From positions 62,001 through 126,000 of the forward strand of contig NZ_KB822599.1 in assembly GCF_000364625.1 (NCBI RefSeq): 64,000 bases of DNA. Reading direction: 5' to 3'. Both the position numbers and the translations under genes were made by a program. Shown here piece after piece: positions 32,060-42,655 of this stretch (its first letter is position 1; the number at the start of each line of letters is the position of its first letter). The notes under the pieces were generated by a model, which was not told where the DNA came from, did not search any database, and saw only the letters and a program-made list of their open reading frames with translations. The DNA is from Pseudomonas thermotolerans DSM 14292. GTDB taxonomy: Bacteria > Pseudomonadota > Gammaproteobacteria > Pseudomonadales > Pseudomonadaceae.

Positions 32060-32887
32060 TCATGGCCGGCGTCCCAGACTGATGCGCTCGTGGCCGCCCA
32101 GGTCGCGGCGGCTCTCCACCGCCTGGAAGCCGGCGGCGCCGAGCAGCTCGCGCACCGCCGCGCCCTGGTCGTAGCCGTGTTCGAGGAGCAGCCAGCCACC
32201 GGGTTCCAGGTGCGCCGGCGCGCCGCGAATGATCGCACGGATGTCGTCCAGTCCGTCAGCCCCGGAGACCAGTGCGCTGGCCGGCTCGAAGCGCACGTCG
32301 CCCTCGCCCAGGTGGCGGTCGCCGGCGGCGATGTACGGCGGGTTGCCGACGATCGCCGTGTAGCGCTCGCCGGCCAGCGCCGTGAACCACTCGCTCTGGC
32401 GGAATTCGGCATTATCCAGCCCCAGGCGCCGGCGGTTGCGCTCGGCGAGGGCCACCGCCTCGGGCACCCGGTCCACACCGGTGATCCGCCAGGCCGGCCG
32501 TTCGCTGGCCAGGGCCAGGGCGATGGCTCCGCTGCCGGTGCCGAGGTCGAGCAGCCGCGCCGGCGTGACGGGCAGCAGGGCCAGGGTGGTCTCCACCAGT
32601 AGCTCGGTGTCCGGGCGCGGAATCAGGGTGTGTGCGCTGACCTCCAGCTCCAGGCTCCAGAAGCCCTGGCGGCCGAGGATGTAAGCCACCGGCTCGCCGG
32701 CCCGGCGGCGCTCCAGCCAGGCGGCGAAGCGCTCGACGACGTCGGGCGCCAGCTCGCGCTCCGGCCAGGTGCGCAGGTAGCTGCGCGGCTTACCAAGGGC
32801 CGCAGCGAGCAGCAGCTCGGCATCCAGCCGCGGGGTCGGCGAATCCGGCAGCTCGGCGCTGGCGAGCAGGGAGTGGATGGTAGCCAT
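32060..32887 (-). CDS. prmC: Peptide chain release factor N5-glutamine methyltransferase
   Basis: 275 aa. Methylates the GGQ glutamine of release factors, hence its place beside prfA. The N-terminal helical domain is followed by the AdoMet site LLDLGTGSGAIALAL and the catalytic NPPYI motif. Start MATIHSLLAS at 32887 is chosen; the open frame upstream is the translated part of an interspersed repeat. Confidence 0.94.
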   Translation of the reverse strand: MATIHSLLASAELPDSPTPRLDAELLLAAALGKPRSYLRTWPERELAPDVVERFAAWLERRRAGEPVAYILGRQGFWSLELEVSAHTLIPRPDTELLVETTLALLPVTPARLLDLGTGSGAIALALASERPAWRITGVDRVPEAVALAERNRRRLGLDNAEFRQSEWFTALAGERYTAIVGNPPYIAAGDRHLGEGDVRFEPASALVSGADGLDDIRAIIRGAPAHLEPGGWLLLEHGYDQGAAVRELLGAAGFQAVESRRDLGGHERISLGRRP

Positions 32888-32910
32888 ACGGGAGGCTCCT
32901 ATGCCTGGCT

Positions 32911-32943
32911 CCCTCTCCTTCGGGGAGAGGGTTGGGGCGAGGG
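32911..32943. repeat. Interspersed CTCTCC/GGAGAG palindromic repeat
   Basis: CCCTCTCC (32911-32918) and GGAGAGGG (32924-32931) form an 8-bp stem with a 5-nt loop, followed by TTGGGGCGAGGG. This layout is a common intergenic repeat in Pseudomonas and other proteobacteria. It fills the prfA-prmC gap. Confidence 0.65.
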
Positions 32944-32977
32944 TCTGACGCAACCAACCCCTCGTCCCCTGGAGAGA

Positions 32978-34060
32978 TCAGTCGCCCAGGGCGGCCAGCT
33001 GGTCGGCCTGGTATTCGCTGAGCAGCGGCTCGATCACCGCGTCGACGCCGCCATCCAGCACCTCGTCCAGGCAGTAGAGGGTCAGGTTGATGCGATGGTC
33101 GGTGACCCGCCCCTGCGGATAGTTGTAGGTGCGGATGCGCTCGGAGCGGTCGCCGGAACCCACCAGCAGGCGGCGAGTCTCGGAGAGCTCCTTGTGCGCG
33201 GCGGCGTCCTGCATGTCCTGCAGCTTGGCCGCTAGCCAGGCCATGGCCTTGGCGCGGTTCTTGTGCTGCGAGCGCTCGTCCTGGCATTCCACCACGATGC
33301 CGGTGGGCAGGTGGGTGATGCGGATCGCCGAGTCGGTCTTGTTGACGTGCTGACCGCCGGCCCCGGAGGCGCGGAAGGTGTCGATGCGCAGGTCGGCCGG
33401 GTTGATCTCCACCGCCTGCTGCTCGTCCGGCTCGGGGAGCACCGCCACGGTGCAGGCCGAGGTGTGGATGCGCCCCTGGGACTCGGTTTCCGGCACGCGC
33501 TGCACGCGGTGCGCGCCGGACTCGAACTTGAGCTTGCCGTAGACGTTGTCGCCCTCGACGCGGGCAATCACCTCCTTGTAGCCGCCGTGCTCGCCCTCGC
33601 TTTCGGAGAGGATCTCCACGCGCCAGCCCTGGCGCTCGGCATAGCGCGAGTACATGCGGAACAGGTCGCCGGAGAAGATCGCCGCCTCGTCGCCGCCGGT
33701 ACCGGCGCGGATTTCCAGGAACACGTTGCGGCTGTCGTTGGGGTCCCTGGGCAGCAGCATGCGCTGCAGGCGGTCCTCCAGCTCGACCAGCTGCGCCTTG
33801 GCCTGGGCGACTTCCTCCTCGGCCATCTCGCGCAGGTCCGGATCACTGTCCTTGAGCAGGGCCTGGGCGCTCTCCAGGTCGTCCTGGACCTTGCGCCAGG
33901 CACGGAACGCCTCGACCACCGGCTCGACCTCCGCATACTCCTTGGAATAGGCGCGGAAGCGGCTCTGGTCGGCGATCACCTCGGCATCGCCGAGCAGCGC
34001 CGTGAGCTCCTCGAAGCGATCCTTGAGGGTATCCAGCTTGTTCAGCAGGGAAGCTTTCAT
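32978..34060 (-). CDS. prfA: Peptide chain release factor 1
   Basis: 360 aa. Recognises UAA and UAG and releases the peptide. The GGQ motif is in [16 protein letters not shown]. The stop-codon recognition region shows the RF1-type sequence ([15 protein letters not shown], then [17 protein letters not shown]). The ATG at 34060 overlaps the hemA stop by 4 bp (ATGA), giving translational coupling. The C-terminus [18 protein letters not shown] is complete. Confidence 0.96.
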   Translation of the reverse strand: MKASLLNKLDTLKDRFEELTALLGDAEVIADQSRFRAYSKEYAEVEPVVEAFRAWRKVQDDLESAQALLKDSDPDLREMAEEEVAQAKAQLVELEDRLQRMLLPRDPNDSRNVFLEIRAGTGGDEAAIFSGDLFRMYSRYAERQGWRVEILSESEGEHGGYKEVIARVEGDNVYGKLKFESGAHRVQRVPETESQGRIHTSACTVAVLPEPDEQQAVEINPADLRIDTFRASGAGGQHVNKTDSAIRITHLPTGIVVECQDERSQHKNRAKAMAWLAAKLQDMQDAAAHKELSETRRLLVGSGDRSERIRTYNYPQGRVTDHRINLTLYCLDEVLDGGVDAVIEPLLSEYQADQLAALGD

Positions 34061-35325
34061 GGTTTCGGATGGCCTTCGTCGAGGCAAAACAGTTCCTGGG
34101 CCAGGGCCAGCGCGTCGATCCGCCCGTCGGCGGAGAGCTTCTTCAGCTGCACGCTGGGCGCGTGCAGCAGCTTGTTGGTCAGCCCGCGGGCCAGTTGGGC
34201 CAGCACTTCCTCGGCCGGGGAGCCGTTGGCCAGCTGGCGGCGCGCCTTGGCCAGCTCCTCGTCGCGCAGCCGCTCAGCCTGCTGGCGGTAGGCCTTGAGC
34301 ACGTCCACCGCGGCCAGCTCGCGCAGGCGCTGCATGAAGTCCTCGGTGCCGGCGGCGACCAGCTCCTCGGCGGCCTGCGCCGCGCCCTGGCGGCTCTTGA
34401 GATTCTCGGCGATGACCTCGTGGAGGTCATCCACGGTATAGAGGTAGACGTCGTCCAGCTCGCCTACCTCGGCCTCGATGTCGCGCGGCACGGCGATGTC
34501 GACCATGAAGATCGGCTTGTGCTTGCGCTGCTTCAGGGCGCTTTCCACGGCGCCCTTGCCGAGGATCGGCAGCTGGCTGGCAGTCGAGCTGATGACGATG
34601 TCGCTGTTCACCAGTTCGTGGGGAATGTCGGAAAGCAGCACCGCGCGGGCGCCGAACTGTTCGGCCACCAGGCTGGCGCGCTCCAGGGTACGGTTGGCCA
34701 CCACGATGCGCCCGACGCCCTGATCGTGCAGGTGGCGGGCCACCAGGCTGATGGTCTCGCCGGCGCCAATCAGCAGCGCCTGGCTGCGCTGCAGGTCGCT
34801 GAAGATTTGCTTGGCCAGGCTCACCGCGGCGAAGGCCACGGACACCGGGTTCTCGCCGATGGCGGTATCGGTGCGCACCAGCTTGGCGGTGTTGAAGGTG
34901 GCCTGGAACAGCCGGCCGAGCAGCGGGCCGATGGTGCCGGCCTCGCGCGCCACGGCGAAGGCGGACTTCATCTGACCAAGGATCTGCGGCTCGCCGAGGA
35001 CCATGGAATCCAGCCCGGAGGCCACGCGCATCATGTGGCGCACCGCCGAATCGTCCGCATGGATGTAGGCGCAGGCGCGCAGGTCGTCGAGATCGAGCTG
35101 GTGGTAGTCGGCCAGCCAGGCCAGCACCTGCTCGGCGGCCACCGTCTCCTGCTCGAGGTACAGCTCGCTGCGGTTGCAGGTGGAGAGGATCGCCGCCTCG
35201 CGACTGGCGGTGCGCTGGCAGAGCTGCTTCAGGGCATCGACCAGCTGCTCGGGGCTGAAAGCCACGCGTTCGCGGATTTCCACCGGGGCAGTCTTATGGT
35301 TGATACCGAGGGCGAGGAAGGCCAT
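34057..35325 (-). CDS. hemA: Glutamyl-tRNA reductase
   Basis: 422 aa. Reduces glutamyl-tRNA to glutamate-1-semialdehyde, the first committed step of haem synthesis. The catalytic Cys lies in [17 protein letters not shown]. The N-terminus [23 protein letters not shown] matches the family. A Rossmann domain ([16 protein letters not shown]) and a dimerisation helix domain follow. First gene of hemA-prfA-prmC-moeB-murI, diverging from the TPR lipoprotein across 181 bp that should hold both promoters. Confidence 0.96.
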   Translation of the reverse strand: MAFLALGINHKTAPVEIRERVAFSPEQLVDALKQLCQRTASREAAILSTCNRSELYLEQETVAAEQVLAWLADYHQLDLDDLRACAYIHADDSAVRHMMRVASGLDSMVLGEPQILGQMKSAFAVAREAGTIGPLLGRLFQATFNTAKLVRTDTAIGENPVSVAFAAVSLAKQIFSDLQRSQALLIGAGETISLVARHLHDQGVGRIVVANRTLERASLVAEQFGARAVLLSDIPHELVNSDIVISSTASQLPILGKGAVESALKQRKHKPIFMVDIAVPRDIEAEVGELDDVYLYTVDDLHEVIAENLKSRQGAAQAAEELVAAGTEDFMQRLRELAAVDVLKAYRQQAERLRDEELAKARRQLANGSPAEEVLAQLARGLTNKLLHAPSVQLKKLSADGRIDALALAQELFCLDEGHPKP

Positions 35326-35506
35326 GCAGAGTCGCTGATGAAAATCGGAAGCCGCTAATTCTCCTACGTCCCCCTGTCGAGAACAACCACTGCGACCGAT
35401 TGTCCTAATCAAGGATTCCGACTGGAGCCTGCATGCCACGATGGGTTTGCCCGACGTCTTGTGTCATCATGCTCGGACTGCTGGCTAGTCACCCTTTGAC
35501 GCTCAT

Positions 35507-37240
35507 ATGAACAGATCGTTTGCGCTGCTCGCCGCCCTGACCCTCCTTGGCGGCTGCCAATCCTTCACCTCGCCCTCCGCCGACGGCACCCCGCCGCTGG
35601 AAGATGCCGCCTCGGCACCGGACGAGAGCAAGAAAGCGGAAAGCTACGGCTCGTTCAGTGCGGACACCCTGTACGCCCTGCTCACCGCCGAGCTGGCCGG
35701 CCAGCGCAACCGCTTCGACATCGCCCTCAACAACTACGTCGAGCAGGCCAAGGCCACCCAGGACGCTGGTGTCGCCGAGCGCGGCTTCCGCATCGCCGAA
35801 TACCTGGGCTCCGACCAGGCAGCCCTGGAGACCTCGCTGATCTGGGCGAAGAATGCCCCGGAAAACATCGACGCCCAGCGCGCCGCAGCCATCCAGCTGG
35901 CCCGCGCCGGTCGCTACGACGACTCCATGGAATACATGGAACGAGTCCTCAGGGGCCAGGGCGACACCCACTTCGACTTCCTCGCCCTGTCCGCCGCCGA
36001 GACCGACCCGGAGACCCGCAACGGCCTGCTGCAGAGCTTCGACCGCCTGCTCGCCCGTTACCCGGACAACGGTCAGCTGCTGTTCGGCAAGGCCCTGCTG
36101 CTCCAGCAGGACGGCCGCCCGGAGGAAGCCCTGGAGTTGCTCGAGGACCAGCCGGCGGCGACCCACGACGTCGCCCCGCTGCTGCTGCGCGCCCGCCTGC
36201 TGCAGGGCATGCAGCGCAGCGACGAGGCCCTGGCCCTACTCAAGAAGGGCATCCGCCAGCACCCCGAGGAGCGCCGCCTGCGCCTGACCTACGCACGCCT
36301 GCTGGTCGAACGGGGCCGCCTGGACGACGCCCAGGAACAGTTCACCACCCTGCTCCAGCAGTCGCCGGAAGACGACGACCTGCGCTTCTCCCTGGCTCTG
36401 GTGCACCTGGAAGCCAAGGCCTGGCGGGAAGCCATCGTCTACCTGGAGGAGCTGGTGGAGCGCCAGAGCCACGTCGACGCCGCGCACTTCAACATGGGCC
36501 GCGCCTACGAGGAGCTAGGCGAGCTGGAAAGCGCCCTGGCCGAGTACAGCCAAGTCGGCGCCGGCAACGACTACCTCTCCGCACAACTGCGCCAGACCGA
36601 GCTGCTGTTCAAGCTGGGCCGCGGCGACGAGGCCGCCCGACGCCTGGCCGAGGCCCGCGACAGCCAGCCCGACTACGCCATCCAACTGTACCTGATCGAG
36701 ACCGAGGCGCAGTCCAACCACCAGCAGTACGACGCCGCCTGGAACACCATCCAGCAAGCCCTGGAGCAGTTCCCCGAGGACCTCAACCTGCTCTACACCC
36801 GCTCCATGCTGGCCGAGAAGCGCAACGATCTGGGCCAGATGGAGCGCGACCTGCGCTTCATCCTCGAGCGCGAACCGGACAACGCCATGGCCCTCAACGC
36901 CCTCGGCTACACCCTGGTGGACCGCACCACCCGATACGACGAAGGCAAGGAACTGATCGAGAAGGCCTACCAGCTCGACCCGGACGACCCGGCGATCCTC
37001 GACAGCCTCGGCTGGGCCCACTACCGCCTGGGCAACCTCGCCGAGGCCGAGCGCCTGCTGCGCCGCGCCGCCGAGCTGTACCCCGATCCCGAGGTGATCG
37101 CCCACCTGGGCGAGGTGCTCTGGACCACCGGCAAGCGGGACGAGGCTCGCAAGGTCTGGGCCGCGGCCCTGGAAAAGCAGCCCGACAACGGCATCCTGCG
37201 CAAGACCCTGCTGCGCCTGACCGGCGCCGAGACCCTCTGA
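35507..37240 (+). CDS. Tetratricopeptide-repeat lipoprotein
   Basis: 577 aa. Signal peptide with lipobox LTLLGGCQS. The rest is a long solenoid of TPR units, for example AHFNMGRAYEELGELESALAEY, EPDNAMALNALGYTLVDRTTRYDEGKEL and DPAILDSLGWAHYRLGNLAEAERLLRRAAEL. It is likely outer-membrane anchored and a protein-interaction scaffold. Its stop is 3 bp before lolB, so a role in lipoprotein sorting is conceivable but unproven. The same arrangement occurs in P. aeruginosa. Confidence 0.87.
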   Translation: MNRSFALLAALTLLGGCQSFTSPSADGTPPLEDAASAPDESKKAESYGSFSADTLYALLTAELAGQRNRFDIALNNYVEQAKATQDAGVAERGFRIAEYLGSDQAALETSLIWAKNAPENIDAQRAAAIQLARAGRYDDSMEYMERVLRGQGDTHFDFLALSAAETDPETRNGLLQSFDRLLARYPDNGQLLFGKALLLQQDGRPEEALELLEDQPAATHDVAPLLLRARLLQGMQRSDEALALLKKGIRQHPEERRLRLTYARLLVERGRLDDAQEQFTTLLQQSPEDDDLRFSLALVHLEAKAWREAIVYLEELVERQSHVDAAHFNMGRAYEELGELESALAEYSQVGAGNDYLSAQLRQTELLFKLGRGDEAARRLAEARDSQPDYAIQLYLIETEAQSNHQQYDAAWNTIQQALEQFPEDLNLLYTRSMLAEKRNDLGQMERDLRFILEREPDNAMALNALGYTLVDRTTRYDEGKELIEKAYQLDPDDPAILDSLGWAHYRLGNLAEAERLLRRAAELYPDPEVIAHLGEVLWTTGKRDEARKVWAAALEKQPDNGILRKTLLRLTGAETL

Positions 37241-37243
37241 GCC

Positions 37244-37861
37244 ATGCGCCTCAAGCATCTTTTCGCCATCGTTCTGTTCACCGTACTGGGCGGCTGCGCC
37301 GCCTTCGCCCCCCAGGAAGCCTTGCAGGGCCACGGCGACCCAGCCCGCTGGAAAGCCCACAAGCAGCAGACCGAAGCCCTCGACGGCTGGCAGATCAACG
37401 GCAAGGTGGGCATCCGCGCGCCCAGGGACTCCGGCAGCGGCACCCTGTTCTGGCTGCAGCGCCGGGACTACTTCGACATCCGCCTGTCCGGCCCGCTGGG
37501 CCGTGGCGCCTCGCGGCTGACCGGGCACCGCGGCGAGGTGGTGCTGGAGGTGGCCAACCAGGGCCGCTACCAGGCCGCGTCGCCGGAAGCCCTGCTGGAA
37601 GAGCAGATGGGCTGGCGCCTGCCGGTCTCCCACCTGATCTGGTGGGTGCGCGGCCTGCCCGCCCCGGACAGCCGCAGCCGCCTGACCCTCGACGGCGACA
37701 GCCGCCTGGCCCGCCTGGAACAGGACGACTGGCAGGTGGACTACCTGAGCTACGCCGAGCAGAACGGCTACTGGCTGCCGCAGCGCATCAAGCTGCACGG
37801 CCACGACCTCGACGTCACCCTAGTGATCAAGGACTGGCAGCCGCGCCGTCTCGGCCAGTAA
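37244..37861 (+). CDS. lolB: Outer-membrane lipoprotein LolB
   Basis: 205 aa. Receives lipoproteins from LolA and inserts them in the outer membrane. Lipobox VLGGCAA, then the domain with [40 protein letters not shown] and the [12 protein letters not shown] segment. ispE follows at 43 bp, an arrangement conserved in many gammaproteobacteria (lolB-ispE-prs). Confidence 0.93.
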   Translation: MRLKHLFAIVLFTVLGGCAAFAPQEALQGHGDPARWKAHKQQTEALDGWQINGKVGIRAPRDSGSGTLFWLQRRDYFDIRLSGPLGRGASRLTGHRGEVVLEVANQGRYQAASPEALLEEQMGWRLPVSHLIWWVRGLPAPDSRSRLTLDGDSRLARLEQDDWQVDYLSYAEQNGYWLPQRIKLHGHDLDVTLVIKDWQPRRLGQ

Positions 37862-37904
37862 GGTCTCCGCCCGGCTCATCCACCCATCCGAACCACGACT
37901 GACC

Positions 37905-38774
37905 ATGACCGCTCGTCCGATTCCCGACAGCGCCCAGCTCGTCCTGCCCGCCCCGGCCAAGCTCAACCTGCTGCTGCACATCCTCGGCCGGCGCGCCGAC
38001 GGCTACCACGAGCTGCAGACCCTCTTCCAGTTCCTCGACCACGGCGACGAGCTGGGCTTCGCCCTGCGCGAGGACGGCGAAATCCGTCTGCACACCGCCA
38101 TCGCCGGAGTGCCCCACGACAGCAACCTGATCGTCCGCGCCGCCCGCCGCCTGCAAGAGGCGTCCGGTTGTCGGCTCGGCGCCGACATCTGGCTGGACAA
38201 ACGCCTGCCGATGGGCGGCGGCATCGGCGGCGGCAGCTCGGACGCGGCAACCACCCTGCTCGGCCTCGAGCGTCTCTGGCGCCTGGGCTGGGATCTGGAC
38301 CGTCTGGCCGCCCTGGGCCTGACCCTGGGCGCCGACGTGCCGGTGTTCGTGCGCGGCCACGCGGCCTTCGCCGAAGGGGTCGGCGAGAAGCTCCAGCCGG
38401 TCGAGCTGGAGGAACCCTGGTTCCTCGTCGCCGTGCCCCAGGTCGCGATCAGCACCGCAGCGGTATTCAACGACCCCGAGTTGACAAGGGATACGCCGGC
38501 CAGTACAGTGCGCAGCCTTCTTGAGGGGGGTGGTCGTAACGACTGCCAGCCGGTCGTCGAGAAGCGTTACCCGGAAGTTCGTAACGCTTTGATCTTGTTG
38601 AACAAGTTCGTTTCAGCTAGATTAACCGGCACTGGAGCTTGCGTATTTGGGAGCTTCCCAAATCGGGACGATGCTGATAAAGTCGCCCGCCAACTTCCAG
38701 CCACTCTGCCGAGCTTTGTAGCTCGAGGCTGCAACATATCAATGCTGCACCGAAGGCTCAAAGAACTGGCCTGA
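37905..38774 (+). CDS. ispE: 4-diphosphocytidyl-2-C-methyl-D-erythritol kinase
   Basis: 289 aa GHMP kinase of the MEP isoprenoid pathway. N-terminal [23 protein letters not shown] carries the catalytic Lys. The ATP loop is [20 protein letters not shown], and the C-terminal glycine motif is [10 protein letters not shown]. The last ~300 bp have visibly lower GC than the rest, with codons such as TTG, TTT and AGA. Two tRNA-Gln genes follow at 26 bp. Confidence 0.95.
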   Translation: MTARPIPDSAQLVLPAPAKLNLLLHILGRRADGYHELQTLFQFLDHGDELGFALREDGEIRLHTAIAGVPHDSNLIVRAARRLQEASGCRLGADIWLDKRLPMGGGIGGGSSDAATTLLGLERLWRLGWDLDRLAALGLTLGADVPVFVRGHAAFAEGVGEKLQPVELEEPWFLVAVPQVAISTAAVFNDPELTRDTPASTVRSLLEGGGRNDCQPVVEKRYPEVRNALILLNKFVSARLTGTGACVFGSFPNRDDADKVARQLPATLPSFVARGCNISMLHRRLKELA

Positions 38775-38800
38775 AGTTCGTTGTTTCGAAAGCTCTTCAC

Positions 38801-38875
38801 AGGGGCGTCGCCAAGCGGTAAGGCAGCAGGTTTTGATCCTGCCATGCGTTGGTTCGAATCCAGCCGCCCCTGCCA
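38801..38875 (+). tRNA. tRNA-Gln (anticodon TTG)
   Basis: 75 nt with encoded CCA. Acceptor AGGGGCG/CGCCCCT, anticodon stem GCAGG/CCTGC around loop TTTTGAT (anticodon TTG), and T-loop GGTTCGAATCC. Confidence 0.95.
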
Positions 38876-38925
38876 TTCCCTTCGGGGAAGAAGGTGCCAT
38901 CGGGAACAGCGGAGTGACACGATAC

Positions 38926-39000
38926 AGGGGCGTAGCCAAGCGGTAAGGCAGCAGGTTCTGACCCTGCCATGCGTTGGTTCGAATCCAGCCGCCCCTGCCA
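38926..39000 (+). tRNA. tRNA-Gln (anticodon CTG)
   Basis: 75 nt with encoded CCA, nearly identical to the previous tRNA. The anticodon loop is TTCTGAC, giving CTG, so this isoacceptor reads CAG codons only. Lies 50 bp after the TTG isoacceptor and 52 bp before prs. Confidence 0.93.
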
Positions 39001-39052
39001 TTTTCTTTTCTAGACTCATCCAGGTCTGACCTCAGCCGACAGGTACTTCGCT

Positions 39053-39994
39053 GTGTCCAAGATGATGGTCTTCACGGGGAACGCCAACCCCGATCTGGCG
39101 CGGCGCATCGTTCGTCAGCTTCACATCCCTCTCGGTGATGCCTCCGTCGGCAAATTCTCCGACGGCGAAGTCAGCGTCGAAATCAACGAGAACGTCCGCG
39201 GCAAGGATGTGTTCCTGATCCAGCCGACCTGCGCCCCCACCAACGACAACCTGATGGAACTGGTGGTGATGGCCGACGCCTTCCGCCGTTCCTCCGCCTC
39301 GCGCATCACTGCCGTGATCCCCTACTTCGGCTACGCCCGCCAGGACCGCCGCCCGCGTTCCGCCCGCGTGGCCATCAGCGCCAAGGTAGTGGCCGACATG
39401 CTGACCGTGGTGGGTATCAACCGCGTGCTCACCGTCGACCTGCACGCCGACCAGATCCAGGGCTTCTTCGACATTCCGGTGGACAACATCTACGGTTCGC
39501 CAGTCCTGGTCGACGACATTGAGGACCAGCGCTTCGAGAACCTGATGATCGTCTCCCCGGACATCGGCGGCGTGGTCCGTGCACGTGCCGTGGCCAAATC
39601 CCTGGGCGTCGACCTGGCGATCATCGACAAGCGCCGCGAGAAGGCCAACCACTCGGAAGTGATGCACATCATCGGCGACGTCGACGGTCGTACCTGCATC
39701 CTGGTCGACGACATGGTCGACACCGCCGGCACCCTGTGCAATGCCGCCAAGGCCCTCAAGGAGCACGGCGCCGCCAAGGTGTACGCCTACTGCACTCACC
39801 CGGTGCTGTCCGGTCGCGCCATCGAGAACATCGAAAATTCCATGCTGGACGAGCTGGTGGTGACCAACACCATCCCGCTGTCCGCCGCGGCGCAGGCCTG
39901 CGGCCGTATCCGTCAGCTGGATATCGCCCCGGTGGTCGCCGAGGCGGTCCGCCGTATCAGCAACGAAGAATCGATCAGCGCGATGTTCCGCTAA
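39053..39994 (+). CDS. prs: Ribose-phosphate pyrophosphokinase
   Basis: 313 aa. Makes PRPP for nucleotide, His and Trp synthesis. The start is GTG ([19 protein letters not shown]). The PRPP-binding site is [14 protein letters not shown]; the catalytic flexible-loop and Arg region is [13 protein letters not shown]. Class I length and sequence. Downstream are rplY and pth, the usual Pseudomonas order. Confidence 0.97.
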   Translation: MSKMMVFTGNANPDLARRIVRQLHIPLGDASVGKFSDGEVSVEINENVRGKDVFLIQPTCAPTNDNLMELVVMADAFRRSSASRITAVIPYFGYARQDRRPRSARVAISAKVVADMLTVVGINRVLTVDLHADQIQGFFDIPVDNIYGSPVLVDDIEDQRFENLMIVSPDIGGVVRARAVAKSLGVDLAIIDKRREKANHSEVMHIIGDVDGRTCILVDDMVDTAGTLCNAAKALKEHGAAKVYAYCTHPVLSGRAIENIENSMLDELVVTNTIPLSAAAQACGRIRQLDIAPVVAEAVRRISNEESISAMFR

Positions 39995-40105
39995 GGGACA
40001 TCCCTGACGACAACCGCCCTGCCGGAATTCTGACAGGGCTCACTCCAACCGTCCGGCGCTGGTCGCAAGCGCGCAGGACGGTTTGGCTATTTTGGAGAAC
40101 ATGAA

Positions 40106-40702
40106 ATGACCGACTTCGTCCTGAATGCCCAAGTGCGTTCCGACCTGGGGAAAGGTGCGAGCCGCCGCCTGCGTCGTAACGCCAACCTGGTTCCCGCCGT
40201 GGTCTACGGTGGCGACAAGGCCCCGCAGTCCATCAGCCTGGCTGCCAACGAACTGGCCAAGCTGCTGGAAAACGAAAGCGCCTTCACCCACGTGCTGGCC
40301 CTGAACATCGACGGCACCACCGAGTCCGTGCTGATCAAGGCCCTGCAGCGTCACCCGGCCAAGGGCTTCGTGATGCACGCCGACTTCCTGCGCGTGGTCG
40401 CCGACCACAAGCTGACCGCCGTGGTTCCGCTGCACTTCGTCAACGAAGCCACCTCCATCGGCGTCAAGCAGCAGGGCGGTGAGGTTTCCCACACCCTGGC
40501 CGAAGTCGAAGTCTCCTGCCTGCCGAAGGACCTGCCGGAGTTCATCGAAGTCGACCTCGCCAACGTGGAAGTCGGTCAGATCGTCCACCTGTCCGACCTG
40601 AAGCTGCCGCAGGGCGTCGAGCTGGTGGCCCTGGCCCACGGCAACGACCTGCCGGTCGCCAACATCCACGCCTCTCGCAAAGAAGAAGGCGCTGCCGAGT
40701 AA
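40106..40702 (+). CDS. rplY: 50S ribosomal protein L25/general stress protein Ctc
   Basis: 198 aa. Two-domain CTC form: an N-terminal 5S-rRNA-binding L25 domain ([33 protein letters not shown]) plus the beta-rich TL5 domain ([28 protein letters not shown]). GAGAAC precedes the ATG. Likely in one unit with prs and pth. Confidence 0.95.
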   Translation: MTDFVLNAQVRSDLGKGASRRLRRNANLVPAVVYGGDKAPQSISLAANELAKLLENESAFTHVLALNIDGTTESVLIKALQRHPAKGFVMHADFLRVVADHKLTAVVPLHFVNEATSIGVKQQGGEVSHTLAEVEVSCLPKDLPEFIEVDLANVEVGQIVHLSDLKLPQGVELVALAHGNDLPVANIHASRKEEGAAE

Positions 40703-40729
40703 TCTCGTCCGCCTGAGGGAGCCCCTGTC

Positions 40730-41314
40730 GTGACTGCCGTCCAACTGATCGTCGGCCTGGGAAATCCGGGCCCCGAATACGACCAGACCCGGCACAACGC
40801 GGGGGCTCTTTTCGTCGAGCGACTGGCCGACCTGAAAGGCGTCGGCCTGAGCCTCGACAAGAAGTATTTCGGCCTGGTGGGCAAGTTCAGCCACCAAGGT
40901 CGCGACGTTCGTCTGCTCGTCCCCACCACCTACATGAACCGCAGCGGCCAAGCCGTGGCGGCACTGGCGAACTTCTTCCGTATTCCCGCGGACGCCATTC
41001 TGGTGGCTCACGACGAACTCGACCTGCCCCCCGGGGTCGCCCGACTCAAGACCGGCGGCGGCCACGGCGGCCACAACGGCCTGCGCGACATCATCGCGCA
41101 GCTCGGCAACCAGAACGGCTTCCATCGCCTCCGACTGGGCATCGGCCATCCTGGCCACGCCAGCCTGGTCACCGGCTACGTCCTCGGCCGCGCCCCGCGC
41201 AGCGAGCAGGAAAAGCTGGACGCGAGCATCGACTTCGCCCTCGGCGTGCTGCCTGACATCCTTGCCGGTGAATGGAACCGGGCGATGCAGGCCCTGCACA
41301 GCCAGAAGGCCTGA
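40730..41314 (+). CDS. pth: Peptidyl-tRNA hydrolase
   Basis: 194 aa, starting with GTG after TGAGGGAGCCCC. Releases peptides from stalled peptidyl-tRNA. Catalytic His lies in [14 protein letters not shown]. Substrate-binding segments are [24 protein letters not shown] and [13 protein letters not shown]. ychF follows at 23 bp, a linkage conserved across bacteria. Confidence 0.96.
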   Translation: MTAVQLIVGLGNPGPEYDQTRHNAGALFVERLADLKGVGLSLDKKYFGLVGKFSHQGRDVRLLVPTTYMNRSGQAVAALANFFRIPADAILVAHDELDLPPGVARLKTGGGHGGHNGLRDIIAQLGNQNGFHRLRLGIGHPGHASLVTGYVLGRAPRSEQEKLDASIDFALGVLPDILAGEWNRAMQALHSQKA

Positions 41315-41337
41315 CCCCCTATTCCGAGGGACCAAGC

Positions 41338-42438
41338 ATGGGATTCAACTGCGGCATCGTAGGTTTGCCCAACGTCGGCAAATCCACCCTGTTCAACGCC
41401 CTGACCAAATCCGGCATCGCGGCGGAAAACTTCCCCTTCTGCACCATCGAGCCGAACAGCGGCATCGTGCCGATGCCCGATCCACGCCTGGATGCGCTGG
41501 CCGAGATCGTCAAGCCGGAGCGGGTCATCCCTACCACCATGGAATTCGTCGACATCGCCGGCCTGGTGGCTGGCGCGTCGAAAGGTGAAGGTCTGGGCAA
41601 CAAGTTCCTCGCCAATATCCGCGAGACGGATGCCATCGCCCACGTGGTGCGCTGCTTCGAGGACGACAACGTGATCCATGTGGCCAACAGCGTGGATCCC
41701 AAGCGCGACATCGAGATCATCGACCTCGAGCTGATCATGGCCGACTTGGAGAGCTGCGAGAAGCAGCTGCAGCGCGTCGCCCGCGTCGCCAAGGGCGGCG
41801 ACAAGGAGGCCGTGGCGCAGAAGAACCTGCTCGAGCAGTTGATCCCCCATCTCACCGCAGGCAAGCCGGCACGCAGCCTGCTGAAGACGCTCGGCGACGA
41901 GCAGAAGGCTCTGGCGCGCAGCTTCCATCTGCTGACCACCAAGCCGGTGATGTACATCGCCAACGTCGCCGAGGACGGCTTCGAGAACAACCCGCACCTC
42001 GACACGGTCAAGGCCATCGCCGAGGAGGAAGGCGCCATCGTGGTGCCGGTGTGCAACAAGATCGAGGCGGAGATCGCCGAGCTTGACGATCCCGAGGAAA
42101 TGCAGATGTTCCTCGAGTCCATGGGTATGGAAGAGCCCGGCCTGAACCGCGTGATCCGCGCCGGCTACCAGCTGCTCAACCTGCAGACCTACTTCACCGC
42201 CGGGGTCAAGGAAGTCCGCGCCTGGACCGTCAAGGTCGGCGCCACCGCACCGCAGGCCGCCGGGGTGATCCACACCGACTTCGAGAAGGGCTTCATCCGC
42301 GCCGAGGTGATCTCCTACGACGACTTCATCCAGTACAAGGGCGAAGCCGGCGCCAAGGAGGCCGGCAAATGGCGCCTGGAAGGCAAGGACTACATCGTCA
42401 AGGACGGCGACGTGATGCACTTCCGCTTCAACGTCTGA
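41338..42438 (+). CDS. ychF: Redox-regulated ATPase YchF (OLA1 family)
   Basis: 366 aa. Obg-related P-loop protein that prefers ATP. G1 loop [15 protein letters not shown]3 region [22 protein letters not shown], then a coiled coil and a C-terminal TGS domain ending [11 protein letters not shown]. It is the last core gene before the island; its terminator lies just downstream, and the integrase gene follows after 217 bp. The coding sequence is intact, so the insertion lies beyond the stop or duplicates the very 3' end. Confidence 0.96.
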   Translation: MGFNCGIVGLPNVGKSTLFNALTKSGIAAENFPFCTIEPNSGIVPMPDPRLDALAEIVKPERVIPTTMEFVDIAGLVAGASKGEGLGNKFLANIRETDAIAHVVRCFEDDNVIHVANSVDPKRDIEIIDLELIMADLESCEKQLQRVARVAKGGDKEAVAQKNLLEQLIPHLTAGKPARSLLKTLGDEQKALARSFHLLTTKPVMYIANVAEDGFENNPHLDTVKAIAEEEGAIVVPVCNKIEAEIAELDDPEEMQMFLESMGMEEPGLNRVIRAGYQLLNLQTYFTAGVKEVRAWTVKVGATAPQAAGVIHTDFEKGFIRAEVISYDDFIQYKGEAGAKEAGKWRLEGKDYIVKDGDVMHFRFNV

Positions 42439-42494
42439 GTCGCCAAGCCGTTTTCCTGATGTTTCATGAAACACCGGGAAGGTATGTAAATCCC

Positions 42495-42524
42495 AATAAA
42501 ACCGCGCAGTTGCGCGGTTTTATT
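42495..42524 (+). terminator. ychF intrinsic terminator
   Basis: AATAAAACCGCGC (42495-42507) pairs perfectly over 13 bp with GCGCGGTTTTATT (42512-42524), with a 4-nt loop. It marks the last clearly core feature. A separate 14-bp palindrome TGTTTCATGAAACA lies about 30 bp upstream of it. Confidence 0.85.
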
Positions 42525-42569
42525 GTTTCATGGTGCTGCTCCAAGTTTCCCGAGCAGTCAAAGCATGCC

Positions 42570-42620
42570 TGAGTACGATGGTGAGTACAGTTTTTGGATG
42601 GCGTGCGAATAAATGAGTAT
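42570..42620 (+). repeat. TGAGTA(C/T) direct repeats, candidate integrase arm sites
   Basis: TGAGTAC occurs at 42570-42576 and 42582-42588 (12-bp period) and TGAGTAT at 42614-42620. All are within 90 bp upstream of the integrase start. Short direct repeats in this position are typical arm-type binding sites of P4-like integrases. The far att site is not in the window. Confidence 0.4.
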
Positions 42621-42655
42621 AGTGCCGCTGTCGCCATGACAAGGAGTCAGCCACC

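Noticed and set aside
38781..39029. 82-codon frame across the two tRNA-Gln genes
   Set aside because: It translates the tRNA genes themselves and has no independent support.
42369..42572. 67-codon frame across the ychF 3' end and terminator
   Set aside because: Overlaps the conserved ychF end in another frame and runs through an intrinsic terminator.
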